A stretch of 64,000 nt of DNA. It comes from Aquirhabdus parva. GTDB taxonomy: Bacteria; Pseudomonadota; Gammaproteobacteria; Pseudomonadales; Moraxellaceae. Below are positions 9,566 to 18,479 of the stretch, one piece after another. Within the stretch, counting starts at the first letter, position 1, and each line of letters begins with the position of its first letter. Location: NCBI RefSeq assembly GCF_003351745.1, contig NZ_CP031222.1, positions 2,338,207 to 2,402,206 on the forward strand, written 5' to 3'. A program made the translations under genes and the position numbers. The notes below the pieces were generated by a model. That model searched no databases. It had not been told where the DNA came from and worked only from the letters and a program-made list of their open reading frames with translations.

Positions 9566-9595
9566 GTGAGGCACTTCTGCATTGCAGTGCCTCAC
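9566..9595. terminator. Strong hairpin between asd and fimV
   Basis: GTGAGGCACT (9566-9575) pairs perfectly with AGTGCCTCAC (9586-9595). It is T-rich downstream only on the reverse strand. It may be a second asd terminator, a reverse-strand terminator, or a structure in the fimV leader. Confidence 0.45.
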
Positions 9596-9698
9596 CAATG
9601 AGTCGTAAACTGGGGCAATTATAGAAAAGTCTCCTCGCAATACACCTATCGTTTAGGCATCGCGAGCAGAAATCACGAAGCACAACAGGAAAGTTGGT

Positions 9699-11168
9699 AT
9701 GCAAGTAGCCAAGCGCGCAATGTCATTACAGAATATGGAATCGAAAACCTTCGTCAAGCCAACCATAAGTCGATTTTCTCAAGATCACTCTTCAACGGTG
9801 TATGGGCTTTCTCATTTGACGATTTCATCCGGTATAAAGCGCTTTCAAAAAAGTATTCTTTTAACCAGCTTACTAACCTGCCAAACCTTTCTGATGAATG
9901 CTTCCTATGCACTGACTGTTGAGCCGATTCATGTGAAGTCTGCACTGGGTGAACCTTTTCGCGCAGAGCTGGTGATTTCTGATATTGCAGGTGTGAATCC
10001 ATCAACGATCCAAGTGGGATTGGCCAGTGATGCAGAGTTTATGCAACTCGGCATCAATAAGAAAAAAGCCTCAAACAGCCTTCACTTCAACACCCAGCTC
10101 ACCTCCCCTGAGCGCGGTGTAATTACCATCACCAGTGATCAGGCATTAAATGACCCTTATATTGAGTTTGTTGTACATATCGGTTTTGGCAATAACGTGC
10201 GCCTCCAGCAAGTCACGGCACTTATAGATCCACCTCTGACCCGTGTACAAACTGACCAGATGAATTTGCCTGTACAAAAAATTGAGCTAGCTGAAACACA
10301 GCCATCCCCAGCACCAGTCGCAGATACTCCAGTCAGCACCCCACCAGCTCAACCAGCACCAGCACCAGCACCAGCACCAGCACCAGCACCAGAAAATACT
10401 CCAATTGCGCAAGCTAATGCCCCTCTTATTCCAAGCACCGCAACTCCTCCTGCAATGGATGGCGATACAACGTCTCCAAGTAATGATGCTGCCGGCGCGC
10501 CAGTAACCGAGACAACAAAACCTGTAACACCGGATACATCTCCATCAACAGGCCCGGATGCATATACTGTAAAACGCAACGACTCCTTGTGGGCAATCGC
10601 TACACGTATGCAAAAAGACCTGAATCGTCCAATTCCGGTTATCATGCGTTCCATTCAGCAGTTGAATAAATCGGCTTTTATCGGTGGGAATCCAAACCAG
10701 ATTAAAAATGGCGCGACCCTCGCGCTTCCAACACAACAAACCATTGAGCAAGAAGCTGCAGCTCCAGTTAATCAAGCAATCCGCATTGAAAACGAGGATA
10801 CTGAAAGCAATAAAGCCCCGACTCTACGTCCGCAAAATGTTCCTCCGACATCAAGTAAAAACAAATTTGTCCGTAGAGGTCATTTGCCTGACGCGAAAAT
10901 GACCTTGGTCGCTCCAACTCAACAAGGTGATACCCAAGGCGGTGGTAATTCTGGAAACAGCCCAACCGAACAAAAACAATTGAATGCAATCAATGCAAAA
11001 ATCAGTTTTTCCAGACAACAAAATTTCTCATTAAGTCAAGAAATTACTGAGCTTGAATCCAAAATCAAAGCCAATGAACAAAAGCTTGCACTTCAAAATG
11101 CTAAGCTTGCTGAACTGATGCAACGACTTAAGAACCGTAAGGATGCAGCACCACAACAACGCAATTAG
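9699..11168 (+). CDS. fimV: FimV N-terminal half: periplasmic LysM protein
   Basis: The 489-residue protein carries the N-terminal part of FimV/HubP, the peptidoglycan-binding polar hub that supports type IV pili. After a long basic leader comes a hydrophobic stretch (residues ~49-72) with a likely cleavage at SYA|LTVEP. The FimV N-terminal domain follows (LTVEPIHVKSALGEPFRAEL onward), then a Pro/Ala-rich linker and a LysM module (DAYTVKRNDSLWAIA to ~residue 345). The end, from ~435, is a predicted coiled coil. It lacks the transmembrane helix and TPR tail of canonical FimV; those are encoded by the next gene, 12 bases downstream. AGGAAAG sits 5 bases before the ATG. Confidence 0.88.
   Translation: MQVAKRAMSLQNMESKTFVKPTISRFSQDHSSTVYGLSHLTISSGIKRFQKSILLTSLLTCQTFLMNASYALTVEPIHVKSALGEPFRAELVISDIAGVNPSTIQVGLASDAEFMQLGINKKKASNSLHFNTQLTSPERGVITITSDQALNDPYIEFVVHIGFGNNVRLQQVTALIDPPLTRVQTDQMNLPVQKIELAETQPSPAPVADTPVSTPPAQPAPAPAPAPAPAPENTPIAQANAPLIPSTATPPAMDGDTTSPSNDAAGAPVTETTKPVTPDTSPSTGPDAYTVKRNDSLWAIATRMQKDLNRPIPVIMRSIQQLNKSAFIGGNPNQIKNGATLALPTQQTIEQEAAAPVNQAIRIENEDTESNKAPTLRPQNVPPTSSKNKFVRRGHLPDAKMTLVAPTQQGDTQGGGNSGNSPTEQKQLNAINAKISFSRQQNFSLSQEITELESKIKANEQKLALQNAKLAELMQRLKNRKDAAPQQRN
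10353..10388 (+). repeat. Six tandem CCAGCA hexamers in fimV
   Basis: Six perfect CCAGCA units encode a Pro-Ala run in the linker before the LysM module. Slippage would change linker length by two residues per unit without breaking the frame. Confidence 0.9.
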
Positions 11169-11180
11169 GATGCAACAACC

Positions 11181-12809
11181 ATGAATAAAGATACTTCAGA
11201 TATCGTTTTGCACGCTAAAAATAACGTGCAGCGTACTTTCCGTCGATTAACCCTACTCGCAGCCACCACACTTCTAGCCTCACCCGCTGTTTTTGCCGCA
11301 GATGATGAAGGAACCTTCCTCAATCTAGGTATTCCAGGTTGGGTTTTTGGCCTAATCGTCGTTGCCATCCTCATTGGTATTGCATTGATCCCCATCAAGC
11401 CCAAAGATCAATCGGCCAAAGAAAGTCCCAAAAAAACGAAAGCCAAAACGCCAGTAACGCCGTCCCCAGCAGTTGAGCCAATCTCACCTGTAGAAGTTAC
11501 CCCGCCTGCTCAAAGCATCACCAAACCTATTGAAGCGGCAGCAGTTGAGGTAGCAGTAGTACCACAGATTATTGAAACGCCTACGCCGTCTATCGAAGAA
11601 ACCAACAGCAGCGTAGATGCGCTACAAGAAGCCAAGCAATTACTGGCAGCTCAGCGCTACCCTCAAGCCGTTGGTGTACTCAGTAAAGGCCTACTCAAAG
11701 AACCTGAACGCAGCGACTTGATGCTGGAGTTATTGGTCATTTATCTTAAACAGAATGACCATGAATCCTTTGATGCTCAGTTCGAACAACTTGAAAAACT
11801 TGATGATCCGATTGCACTGATTCAAGCGGAAGAATTACGTGATCAATTCGAGCGTAAACCCGAGCCAATTGATAATGAGGGTTTTATTGACTTTCATCAT
11901 TCAGCAACCGATAGCAGCGCTCCTGTTGAAGCTCCTCATGTTGAGCAAAAACCTGAGGTCCATCATGATGGCCTTGAGTTCACACTGGATACACCAATTC
12001 AAGCAGCGCCTTCTACACCGACACCCATAGCAAAAACTTCAGAAACAGACTTTCTCTCTTTAGATCAAGAATTCACACTAGATACGATTGATAGTCACAC
12101 TTCAGACAGCAGCCCGACGCTTGAACTGCATTCCTCTCAAGAAATACCTCTGGATTTAAATCCTATCGAAATACATGATGAGGTTAAACCACATCTCGCC
12201 ACTCCTGAAAAAGAGCCGGTTGTCTTTGACTCTGATGATCTGATCTTTGAAAACCTCACCACTGAGTTTAAAGAAACGAAATCGACTTCTGATCAAAGTG
12301 CAGTAGCCGCTACTCAAGCAAAAGATGTTGCGCATGTGGAAGGTGAGCTTGTTGATCTTGAGTTTGACTTAGATGAATCCTTTGCACTGGATCAAGACAA
12401 ACAAGAACCGAATGCCAAAGACTCTCTCGATTGGACAACCGATCTGGCTGATGAAAACTTTGCATTACCCTCAGCCAAAGTCGCAGAACCTACGCTAGCT
12501 GCACCTGAAGTCGTACCTACAGCCACGATTGAGTCAGTGTCTGCTGTAGAATTGAATACCTCTCCAGTTGCCGGGGACTCTCCAGTTGCCGGGGACTCTC
12601 CAGCGGATCAGCTACTTTCCTCGCTTGAGTCAGAATTTCCATTCTTAAAATCAATTGATGTACATCAAACCCGACTAGATTTAGCACGTAATTATATTGC
12701 GCTGGGTGAGATTAATAGTGCACGTGAACTGTTATCTGAAGTCGCTGCACAAGGTGCTGCAACTCAGCAGACAGAAGCCCGTGAACTCATCTCAAAACTC
12801 GCTTCATAG
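11181..12809 (+). CDS. fimV: FimV C-terminal half: membrane-anchored acidic protein with FimV C-terminal domain
   Basis: The 542-residue protein has its own signal-like helix (residues ~20-40, ending VFAA) and a transmembrane helix (~53-70, VFGLIVVAILIGIALI). A TPR-like stretch (~145-225) and a long acidic low-complexity region follow. The last ~60 residues match the FimV C-terminal domain: LDLARNYIALGEINSARELL. In Pseudomonas FimV, this cytosolic tail recruits polar partners through TPRs. Here it is a separate polypeptide translated from the same transcript as the LysM half. The two halves would have to associate, presumably in the membrane. A hairpin terminator follows. Confidence 0.82.
   Translation: MNKDTSDIVLHAKNNVQRTFRRLTLLAATTLLASPAVFAADDEGTFLNLGIPGWVFGLIVVAILIGIALIPIKPKDQSAKESPKKTKAKTPVTPSPAVEPISPVEVTPPAQSITKPIEAAAVEVAVVPQIIETPTPSIEETNSSVDALQEAKQLLAAQRYPQAVGVLSKGLLKEPERSDLMLELLVIYLKQNDHESFDAQFEQLEKLDDPIALIQAEELRDQFERKPEPIDNEGFIDFHHSATDSSAPVEAPHVEQKPEVHHDGLEFTLDTPIQAAPSTPTPIAKTSETDFLSLDQEFTLDTIDSHTSDSSPTLELHSSQEIPLDLNPIEIHDEVKPHLATPEKEPVVFDSDDLIFENLTTEFKETKSTSDQSAVAATQAKDVAHVEGELVDLEFDLDESFALDQDKQEPNAKDSLDWTTDLADENFALPSAKVAEPTLAAPEVVPTATIESVSAVELNTSPVAGDSPVAGDSPADQLLSSLESEFPFLKSIDVHQTRLDLARNYIALGEINSARELLSEVAAQGAATQQTEARELISKLAS
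12561..12603 (+). repeat. 18-bp tandem duplication near the end of the fimV C-terminal gene
   Basis: An 18-bp unit (TCTCCAGTTGCCGGGGAC) occurs twice without gap, plus a 7-base partial third. It encodes SPVAGD-SPVAGD-SP in the linker just before the FimV C-terminal domain. It is in frame and looks recent because the copies are identical. Confidence 0.92.
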
Positions 12810-12826
12810 ATTCAAAGCATAAATAT

Positions 12827-12857
12827 AATGAGGCGACTATAGTAAGTCGCCTCATTT
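12827..12857 (+). terminator. Terminator after the fimV pair
   Basis: AATGAGGCGACT (12827-12838) pairs with AGTCGCCTCATT (12845-12856) and runs into a T-run: a strong rho-independent terminator. Confidence 0.88.
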
Positions 12858-13006
12858 TTACCAAAACTCTCATCGTCGTTATGGTATGTTTATGTCATTA
12901 TTACACTGTAAGTTTCCATGAAACAATATAGTACGGTTAGCACTCACGCAAACGCAGAAATCTAAAGAAATCTTTTTCATCCTTTTTTTAATTCTTGACT
13001 TAAGTT

Positions 13007-14083
13007 ATGCCAAATACATTAGCGATGCACCTTGGAATTCTTTATCTGGGCGGAACCATTGGTTGTTCAGGTTCTCCCTTGACGCCATTAGCAGCAGAGA
13101 TATTTTTGCCTTGTTTAAAAACGATTATCGCCGAAGAGATTTCTCGACCATTATTATCAGATGCCGAAGCAGAATCTATTAATGCCACTCAAACAAGCTG
13201 GCATTTCTATTCTGGTGAGATTAAAGATAGCAGTGCGCTAGTCCCCGAAGATTGGGCGGATATATTGGCTATGCTCTTGCATCCCGATCAACATCACATT
13301 AAGCATTGGATCATCTTACACGGTACAGATACCCTAGCCTTTACTGCAGCATTTCTAGAGACTGCTTTGCAAGGTACTGACTTGAATGTTGTCGTGACCG
13401 GCAGCCAGTTGCCTCTGCTTAATCCTGTCGCTCTCACTCTCGATCGTGCGAGCGATGCACTTGGGAATCTAAAAACCGCATACCAAATACTTAAGAACGC
13501 ACAATCGCATACACAGGGCTGGGTATGTGTTGCCTTTCATCAACAAAGTTGGGCTGCGGATACAGTGCAAAAAATTCACACCCAAGAGCTAACCGCATTC
13601 TCTGGACAAAAAGAAGAGGCTCACGGCTCGCAAATCAGCGTACACAACAATCGCCCTTACTTAACCAACCACACAAACTTTGAGTCCCTGAAAAAACAGC
13701 TATCCGCCATCAACATCCAAATCTATTACGCCTCTCCTTTACCCAGTCATACGTTGGCTGAACAACTTGAGCATATTTTAACATCAGGTGTAGAAGCAGT
13801 AATTCTGATGGCATATGGGCTAGGGAATTTTCCCGATGATTTAAGGATACATCGAGCGTTACTTGCAGCTGAGCAACGAGGTGTCATGGTCATTATCACG
13901 ACACAAGTCCCTTTTGGTGGCGTGGAAACCCGCTACGCCGCAGGAAACTGGCTTTCCGCATGCGGTGTTCTATCTGCTAAAATACTGCCACTCCCTGCAA
14001 TCTTTGCCAAACTGGCTTGGTTATTGATCACTGAAGCGAACTTTATTGAACGCCGCAAGAAATGGTTGGCCCTGACGGCATAA
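13007..14083 (+). CDS. L-asparaginase family amidohydrolase (type I-like)
   Basis: The 358-residue protein belongs to the asparaginase/glutaminase family, which hydrolyses L-asparagine to aspartate and ammonia. The first active-site block is LYLGGTIGCSG, with the nucleophilic Thr. The second is HGTDTLAFTAAFLE, with the Thr-Asp pair that positions substrate. VVTGSQLPL and the C-terminal GVMVIITTQVPFGGV segments are also family-like. No signal peptide is seen, so it is cytosolic, as in type I enzymes. The start may be ATG 13007 or 13025 (MHLGILYLGG); neither has a good ribosome site. It is followed by truA after 61 bases. Confidence 0.85.
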   Translation: MPNTLAMHLGILYLGGTIGCSGSPLTPLAAEIFLPCLKTIIAEEISRPLLSDAEAESINATQTSWHFYSGEIKDSSALVPEDWADILAMLLHPDQHHIKHWIILHGTDTLAFTAAFLETALQGTDLNVVVTGSQLPLLNPVALTLDRASDALGNLKTAYQILKNAQSHTQGWVCVAFHQQSWAADTVQKIHTQELTAFSGQKEEAHGSQISVHNNRPYLTNHTNFESLKKQLSAINIQIYYASPLPSHTLAEQLEHILTSGVEAVILMAYGLGNFPDDLRIHRALLAAEQRGVMVIITTQVPFGGVETRYAAGNWLSACGVLSAKILPLPAIFAKLAWLLITEANFIERRKKWLALTA

Positions 14084-14144
14084 CTGACAAGGATCTGGCC
14101 TGAGTGCTAAGATCTATCATCACTTCAATTGGAAACATCATTTT

Positions 14145-14951
14145 ATGCCGCGTCTTGCTTTGGGTTTAGAGTTTTGTGGTAGTCGCTATCGTGGATGGCA
14201 AACTCAACAAGATGGGGTAATCAGCGTTCAAGAAACTGTCGAAAAAGCGCTCGCAAAAGTTGCCAACCACCCTGTGACGCTTCATGCAGCTGGACGCACA
14301 GATGCGGGCGTTCATGCCTGTAATATGATTGCACATTTTGATACCGACGCCATTCGCCCAATCCGAGGCTGGATTCGCGGTACCAATAGCGAGCTACCGC
14401 ACGATATCGCCATCCGATGGCTGCAACCCATGCCAGAAGCCTTCCATGCGCGTTTTAAGGCGATTGCACGCCGTTATCGCTATGTGATCTATAACCAACC
14501 TCACCGCCCAGCATTGTTAAATGGTCAAGTGACTCATCACTATCATCCTTTGGATTTGCACCTGATGCAACAAGCGGCTCAAAAACTGGTCGGCACCCAC
14601 GATTTCACCAGTTTTCGCGCAGTTGCCTGTCAATCCAATCAACCCATCCGCGATGTCAGTCATCTAACCTTGACTCGTCATGGTCAATTAATCGTACTCG
14701 ATATTCAAGCCAACGGCTTCCTTCATCATATGGTCCGAAATATCGTGGGCGTACTGCTGGAAATTGGCGAAGGGCTACGTCCGATTGAATGGGTTGATGA
14801 GTTACTGGCGGTCAGGGATCGAAAAGCTGCTGGGATAACTGCCCCGCCAGATGGGCTGTATTTTATCAACGCATACTACCCTGCAGAATTTGAGTTGCCG
14901 GAAGTCACCTTAGGGCCAGTTTGGCTCAACATCGATGAATCATTGAAATAA
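14145..14951 (+). CDS. truA: tRNA pseudouridine(38-40) synthase TruA
   Basis: TruA isomerises uridines 38, 39 and 40 in the anticodon stem of many tRNAs. The 268-residue protein has the family core: LGLEFCGSRYRGWQTQ at the N-terminus, the catalytic Asp53 in AAGRTDAGVHA, HARFKAIARRYRY, and the C-terminal GFLHHMVRNIVGVLLEIG block. Length and motif spacing are normal (E. coli TruA 270). Next to fimV is the usual place for truA in Moraxellaceae and Pseudomonas, which supports identity. Confidence 0.97.
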   Translation: MPRLALGLEFCGSRYRGWQTQQDGVISVQETVEKALAKVANHPVTLHAAGRTDAGVHACNMIAHFDTDAIRPIRGWIRGTNSELPHDIAIRWLQPMPEAFHARFKAIARRYRYVIYNQPHRPALLNGQVTHHYHPLDLHLMQQAAQKLVGTHDFTSFRAVACQSNQPIRDVSHLTLTRHGQLIVLDIQANGFLHHMVRNIVGVLLEIGEGLRPIEWVDELLAVRDRKAAGITAPPDGLYFINAYYPAEFELPEVTLGPVWLNIDESLK

Positions 14952-14956
14952 AAAAA

Positions 14957-14994
14957 CGCAGTGAACATCCCTATAAAACAGGACATTCACTGCG
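14957..14994. terminator. Bidirectional terminator between truA and the serine-type transporter
   Basis: CGCAGTGAA (14957-14965) pairs with TTCACTGCG near 14986-14994, with an A6-7 tract on the left that gives U on the reverse strand. A second hairpin, CAGTAGA/TCTACTG, follows at 15001-15019. Confidence 0.75.
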
Positions 14995-15028
14995 CTCTGT
15001 CAGTAGAAAGCGTCTACTGAGATCCGAC

Positions 15029-16318
15029 TTAAACCAGTTTGTATAAAATTGCTGAGATCGAAATCAATCCGATCAGCACAACAAAAATATTGCTGACCTG
15101 ACCACTATAACTGCGCATCGCCGGTACTTTATGAATCGCATACATCGGCATCAAAAACAGCAAACACGCGATTATTGGTCCGCCTAAACTCTCAATCATT
15201 CCCAAAATACTGGGATTAAGCGTCGCAACAATCCATGCCGTGACCAACATAAAAACTGCCGTAATGCGATTGAGATGAGGTAAATGAACTTCCTTTCCTC
15301 GCCGACGCAGATGCTTAATCATCATGCCATTCAGCCCCTCACGCGCACCCAGATAATGGCCCAAGAAAGACTTAGTAATGGCGATAAAAGCAATGATCGA
15401 GGCGATATAAGCAATGACTGGCGTATTAAAATGATTCGCAAGATAAGACAGAATTGAAATATTCTGCTGCTTAGCTTCCATTAAGTTGGCGGGCGTTAAA
15501 CTTAAAACACAGCTAAAGACAAAGAACATCACGGTAAAGACCATCAACAGATGACTCCGCGCTAGAATCCGTGAACACTTTTCCTCAGCATGAGCACCGT
15601 ATTCCCTCCGCTTAGCAACCGCAAACGCGGAAATAATGGGAGAGTGGTTAAATGAAAAGACCATCACTGGAATCGCAAGCCACAACGTCATCCAAAGGCC
15701 CTTAGCCATACCCGAACCACCTGTCATTGAGGCTTGCTCAAATGCGGCGCTACTCCAACTGGGGATGAGATAGAGTGCAAGGAGCATCAAGACAAGCACA
15801 AATGGATAAACCAGGATGCTCATGGCTTTAACAATAAACGGCTCGCCAAAGCGAATAATGGTCATTAGCCCGACAATCAAAATGAACGACAGAACAATGC
15901 GCGGTGGTGCGACCAGATGCAACTGATGGGTGATAAAGCTCTCTACGGTGTTGGTTATCGCAACGCTATAAACCAGCAATATCGGATAAATCGCAAAGAA
16001 ATACAACAAAGTGATCAACCGCCCTACGCCAGAACCGAAATGCTCTTCAACCACTTCGGTAATGTCTTCACCTGGATTTTTCCCAGAAAGCACAAAACGA
16101 CACAAGCTCCGATGCGCATAGAATGTCATTGGAAATGCCAGCATGGCCATGATCAAGAGTGGAATCAATCCGCCAATTCCGGCGTTTATCGGCAAAAAAA
16201 GGACACCCGCACCTATCGCGGTTCCATAGAGCCCGAGCATCCACATGGTATCGGTCTTTCGCCATGCCGCAGTGGTGTCAATCACCGAAGAAAACGAGTC
16301 AGTCTGTAAAGAACTCAT
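15029..16318 (-). CDS. HAAAP-family amino acid permease (SdaC/serine-threonine type)
   Basis: This 429-residue inner-membrane protein has about eleven helices. The N-terminal MLGLYGTAIGAGVLFLPINAG is the hallmark of the hydroxy/aromatic amino acid permease family, and TVMFFVFSCVLSLTP and AITKSFLGHYLGAREG fit the SdaC/TdcC branch that imports serine or threonine with H+. The start at 16318 follows ACAGGAA at a good distance. The AraC-type regulator just upstream on the same strand (260 bases away, with a terminator between) could control it. Exact substrate is not decided by sequence. Confidence 0.87.
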   Translation of the reverse strand: MSSLQTDSFSSVIDTTAAWRKTDTMWMLGLYGTAIGAGVLFLPINAGIGGLIPLLIMAMLAFPMTFYAHRSLCRFVLSGKNPGEDITEVVEEHFGSGVGRLITLLYFFAIYPILLVYSVAITNTVESFITHQLHLVAPPRIVLSFILIVGLMTIIRFGEPFIVKAMSILVYPFVLVLMLLALYLIPSWSSAAFEQASMTGGSGMAKGLWMTLWLAIPVMVFSFNHSPIISAFAVAKRREYGAHAEEKCSRILARSHLLMVFTVMFFVFSCVLSLTPANLMEAKQQNISILSYLANHFNTPVIAYIASIIAFIAITKSFLGHYLGAREGLNGMMIKHLRRRGKEVHLPHLNRITAVFMLVTAWIVATLNPSILGMIESLGGPIIACLLFLMPMYAIHKVPAMRSYSGQVSNIFVVLIGLISISAILYKLV

Positions 16319-16401
16319 TCACAATTTCCTGTATACAAAGCAATTATTTCCAAAGCATCAGAAATAAAGAAGTCATGATTGCCAATAAAGGCAATCAGCA
16401 C

Positions 16402-16440
16402 GCAAAAAAAAGCGTTCCACATCAAACATGTGAAACGCTT
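16402..16440 (-). terminator. Terminator for the AraC-type regulator gene
   Basis: AAGCGTTCCACAT (16410-16422) pairs with ATGTGAAACGCTT (16428-16440) with one mismatch. The A-run at 16404-16411 becomes a U-run on the reverse strand, so it ends transcription from the regulator before the permease. Confidence 0.82.
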
Positions 16441-16577
16441 AGAATTAAATATCAAAGTGTTCGCTTTAAACTGGCGACACCAGAAGTGTCGTTCCTGCTT
16501 TAAGACTCAAAACTCAATATAGAACCAATTGGTAAAAACATATTCTCTGAACGCATATTAACATACGTTCAAAAGAA

Positions 16578-17594
16578 TTATGCACGAGACTGTTTGCGCT
16601 TACGATATTCGACTGGGGTTTCATTAGTCCAACGCCTAAATGCACGATAGAACGTACTCGGTTCAGAAAAACCCGTTAAATAAACAATTCGCTCAACACT
16701 TTCATTGGTCTGCGACAGTAAACGTTTGGCAAGCCGCGCACGGTAATCAGATAGTACTTGCTGAAAGCTGGTGTCGGCCTCGCTCAATTGCGTACGCAAA
16801 CGTCTAGAAGTCGTGTTGAGACGCGCGGCAATCGTCTCCAGTGAGATTTCCCCACTTTCAAGTGTGGCCCCAATGGCGCGACGGACCTCGCCAACCAGAT
16901 CAGTCCGCGCAAGCTCTTGCAGTTTCTCATTGGCCAATTGCTCATGGAGACGCAATAGCTCTGGCTCGGATTGCCAGAGCGGATATTCCATAATCTCTTG
17001 ATCAAAATAAACACGAGATTCAGGTTGACCTAAATGTACAGGGCAGCCAAATAAACGTTGATATTCTTCCGCAGTTGCACCATGCGAATAAGAAAAATCA
17101 ATACGTGTAAAACGAAACTTGCCTTCAGTCACGAAGTGAAAAAAACGTTGCATACTCAGCACAAAGCACTCGGTAAACTGGCGTAATGCCCGCTCATCTT
17201 TGTAGTGATAAGGTTCATTTGAAAGACAAATTTGATCACCAATCACTTGCAGCGAGCCATTTAATACGTCACTGACCAAACGCTGATAAGCAAATGCTCG
17301 CTTTAAACCTGCGCCAAAGGATGCACTACTTAAAAATAAATACTCCACCACCTGACCGCGATAAAGTGGCATGAACTCCGCTAGATGAAGTCCAAAATCC
17401 TTATCGCCTGTGATTTCCTCTGCCGCACTCCAAAACGCCACTTGAAGATGGTTTGGCGTACGTGCGGAGTCGTTGACACGGCTGATTTCAACACCCGCAC
17501 GTAGCAAGATCTCATCGGCAGGAAATCCAGCGCGCCGCATTCCTTCATATACCATCTTAAATAGAATGGCAGCATCAGTCTGTACACTCTGCAT
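16578..17594 (-). CDS. AraC/XylS-family transcriptional regulator (OruR-like, arabinose-binding-like N-terminus)
   Basis: The 338-residue protein has a long N-terminal ligand domain of the Arabinose_bd type (residues ~20-210, including DFGLHLAEF and YRGQVVEYL) and a C-terminal AraC DNA-binding domain. The HTH part is SLETIAARLNTTSRRLRTQL, and the signature ending is IVYLTGFSEPSTFYRAFRRWTNETPVEYRK. This subgroup often controls catabolism of ornithine or other amino acids. AGAGGA precedes the ATG by 7 bases on the reverse strand. Candidate targets are the permease downstream and the lipoprotein gene upstream, where several palindromes lie. Confidence 0.88.
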   Translation of the reverse strand: MQSVQTDAAILFKMVYEGMRRAGFPADEILLRAGVEISRVNDSARTPNHLQVAFWSAAEEITGDKDFGLHLAEFMPLYRGQVVEYLFLSSASFGAGLKRAFAYQRLVSDVLNGSLQVIGDQICLSNEPYHYKDERALRQFTECFVLSMQRFFHFVTEGKFRFTRIDFSYSHGATAEEYQRLFGCPVHLGQPESRVYFDQEIMEYPLWQSEPELLRLHEQLANEKLQELARTDLVGEVRRAIGATLESGEISLETIAARLNTTSRRLRTQLSEADTSFQQVLSDYRARLAKRLLSQTNESVERIVYLTGFSEPSTFYRAFRRWTNETPVEYRKRKQSRA

Positions 17595-17659
17595 GACACT
17601 ATCCTCTATACAGCTACTTCAAATCTGAATTTTTATTCGACAGCCTGATCTCACTAGGC

Positions 17660-17919
17660 ACTGCTCTGTATGAGCAGTAAGACAAATGATGTCGTCATTT
17701 GGCGAACAAGCATGTCGTTCTTGTAAGATTCCTAAGATCGCTCCGATCCAATCTCATGTATCATATCATTTATATTAAAGGGTTAATGATGAAAAAGCAT
17801 GGATCAAAAGCATGCTTTCTTTGACTTTATACCCTTTAAGTTAACCTCATCGGTACAAAGCATGCCTTGTACCTCAGGCATAAAGCTTATTTTATAAGTG
17901 GTCAGATCATTATATGACC
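17660..17919. promoter_or_regulatory. Cluster of four palindromes between araC-type gene and lipoprotein gene
   Basis: The divergent space holds four dyads. ACTGCTC/GAGCAGT lies at 17660-17678 and CAAATGA/TCATTTG at 17683-17701. GGTACAA/TTGTACC around a GCATGC core lies at 17852-17873, and GGTCA/TGACC lies at 17900-17919. AAAGCATG also recurs at 17794, 17807 and 17857. These could be operators for the AraC-type protein or another regulator. Confidence 0.5.
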
Positions 17920-17957
17920 TTAACCAATTGCTTAAGCCACTAAAGAAAGGAATGCCC

Positions 17958-18302
17958 ATGTCCCTAAAAATAATTCAGCGTATGACCCGAATTGGGTTCA
18001 TCCTGACACCAATCGCCTTAAGTGGCTGTTATAGCTTTGTGCATACTTTTTCCTTTTCGACAGATATAAATGGAAAACCGATCAGTGCTTTGCAAGCTTG
18101 CCTTGCGCAGAGCCATCTACAAAGCCCGGTTCCAGCGGGTAAAACCATCGAAACACCACATTACACCTTGATCACCCTACAAAAAAATGGCGAAGATATC
18201 AAAGCAGGTGAAATGTGCATCATAGATAAAGCAAAAAATACTGTCGAAATTACTGCAATTGATGATCTACAGTTTTTGCCAGTTGCACTTTCTGGTCGCT
18301 AA
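17958..18302 (+). CDS. Small putative lipoprotein
   Basis: The 114-residue protein begins with a basic segment and a hydrophobic stretch ending in the lipobox ALSGC, so it is probably an outer- or inner-membrane lipoprotein. The mature part (~95 residues) has no family I recognise; it has two further Cys that could form a disulfide. I chose ATG 17958 because AAAGAAAGGA lies at the right distance; an ATG at 17952 is too close, and the frame extends back to 17898. It sits downstream of the palindrome cluster, so it is probably regulated. Confidence 0.7.
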   Translation: MSLKIIQRMTRIGFILTPIALSGCYSFVHTFSFSTDINGKPISALQACLAQSHLQSPVPAGKTIETPHYTLITLQKNGEDIKAGEMCIIDKAKNTVEITAIDDLQFLPVALSGR

Positions 18303-18479
18303 AAACACCATTAAGGCGATAAAGTGAAGCAATCGTCAAAGAAAAACGTTTGCTTTGTTGCGTATGCGCGTACGAACGGCTAAAATATCGTCCTTTCCGA
18401 ATAGATGACGCGCGTATTTTTCTGTATCGAAATCGATTTGATCAGAATCAAAGCAACCGTCAAACCATGTAGAGCGAAT

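Noticed and set aside
10349-10654. Reverse ORF opposite the CCAGCA tract
   Set aside because: Its Gly-Ala repeat is only the complement of the fimV Pro-Ala repeat.
16159-16503. Forward ORF overlapping the permease
   Set aside because: It runs antisense to conserved permease sequence and shows no protein family.
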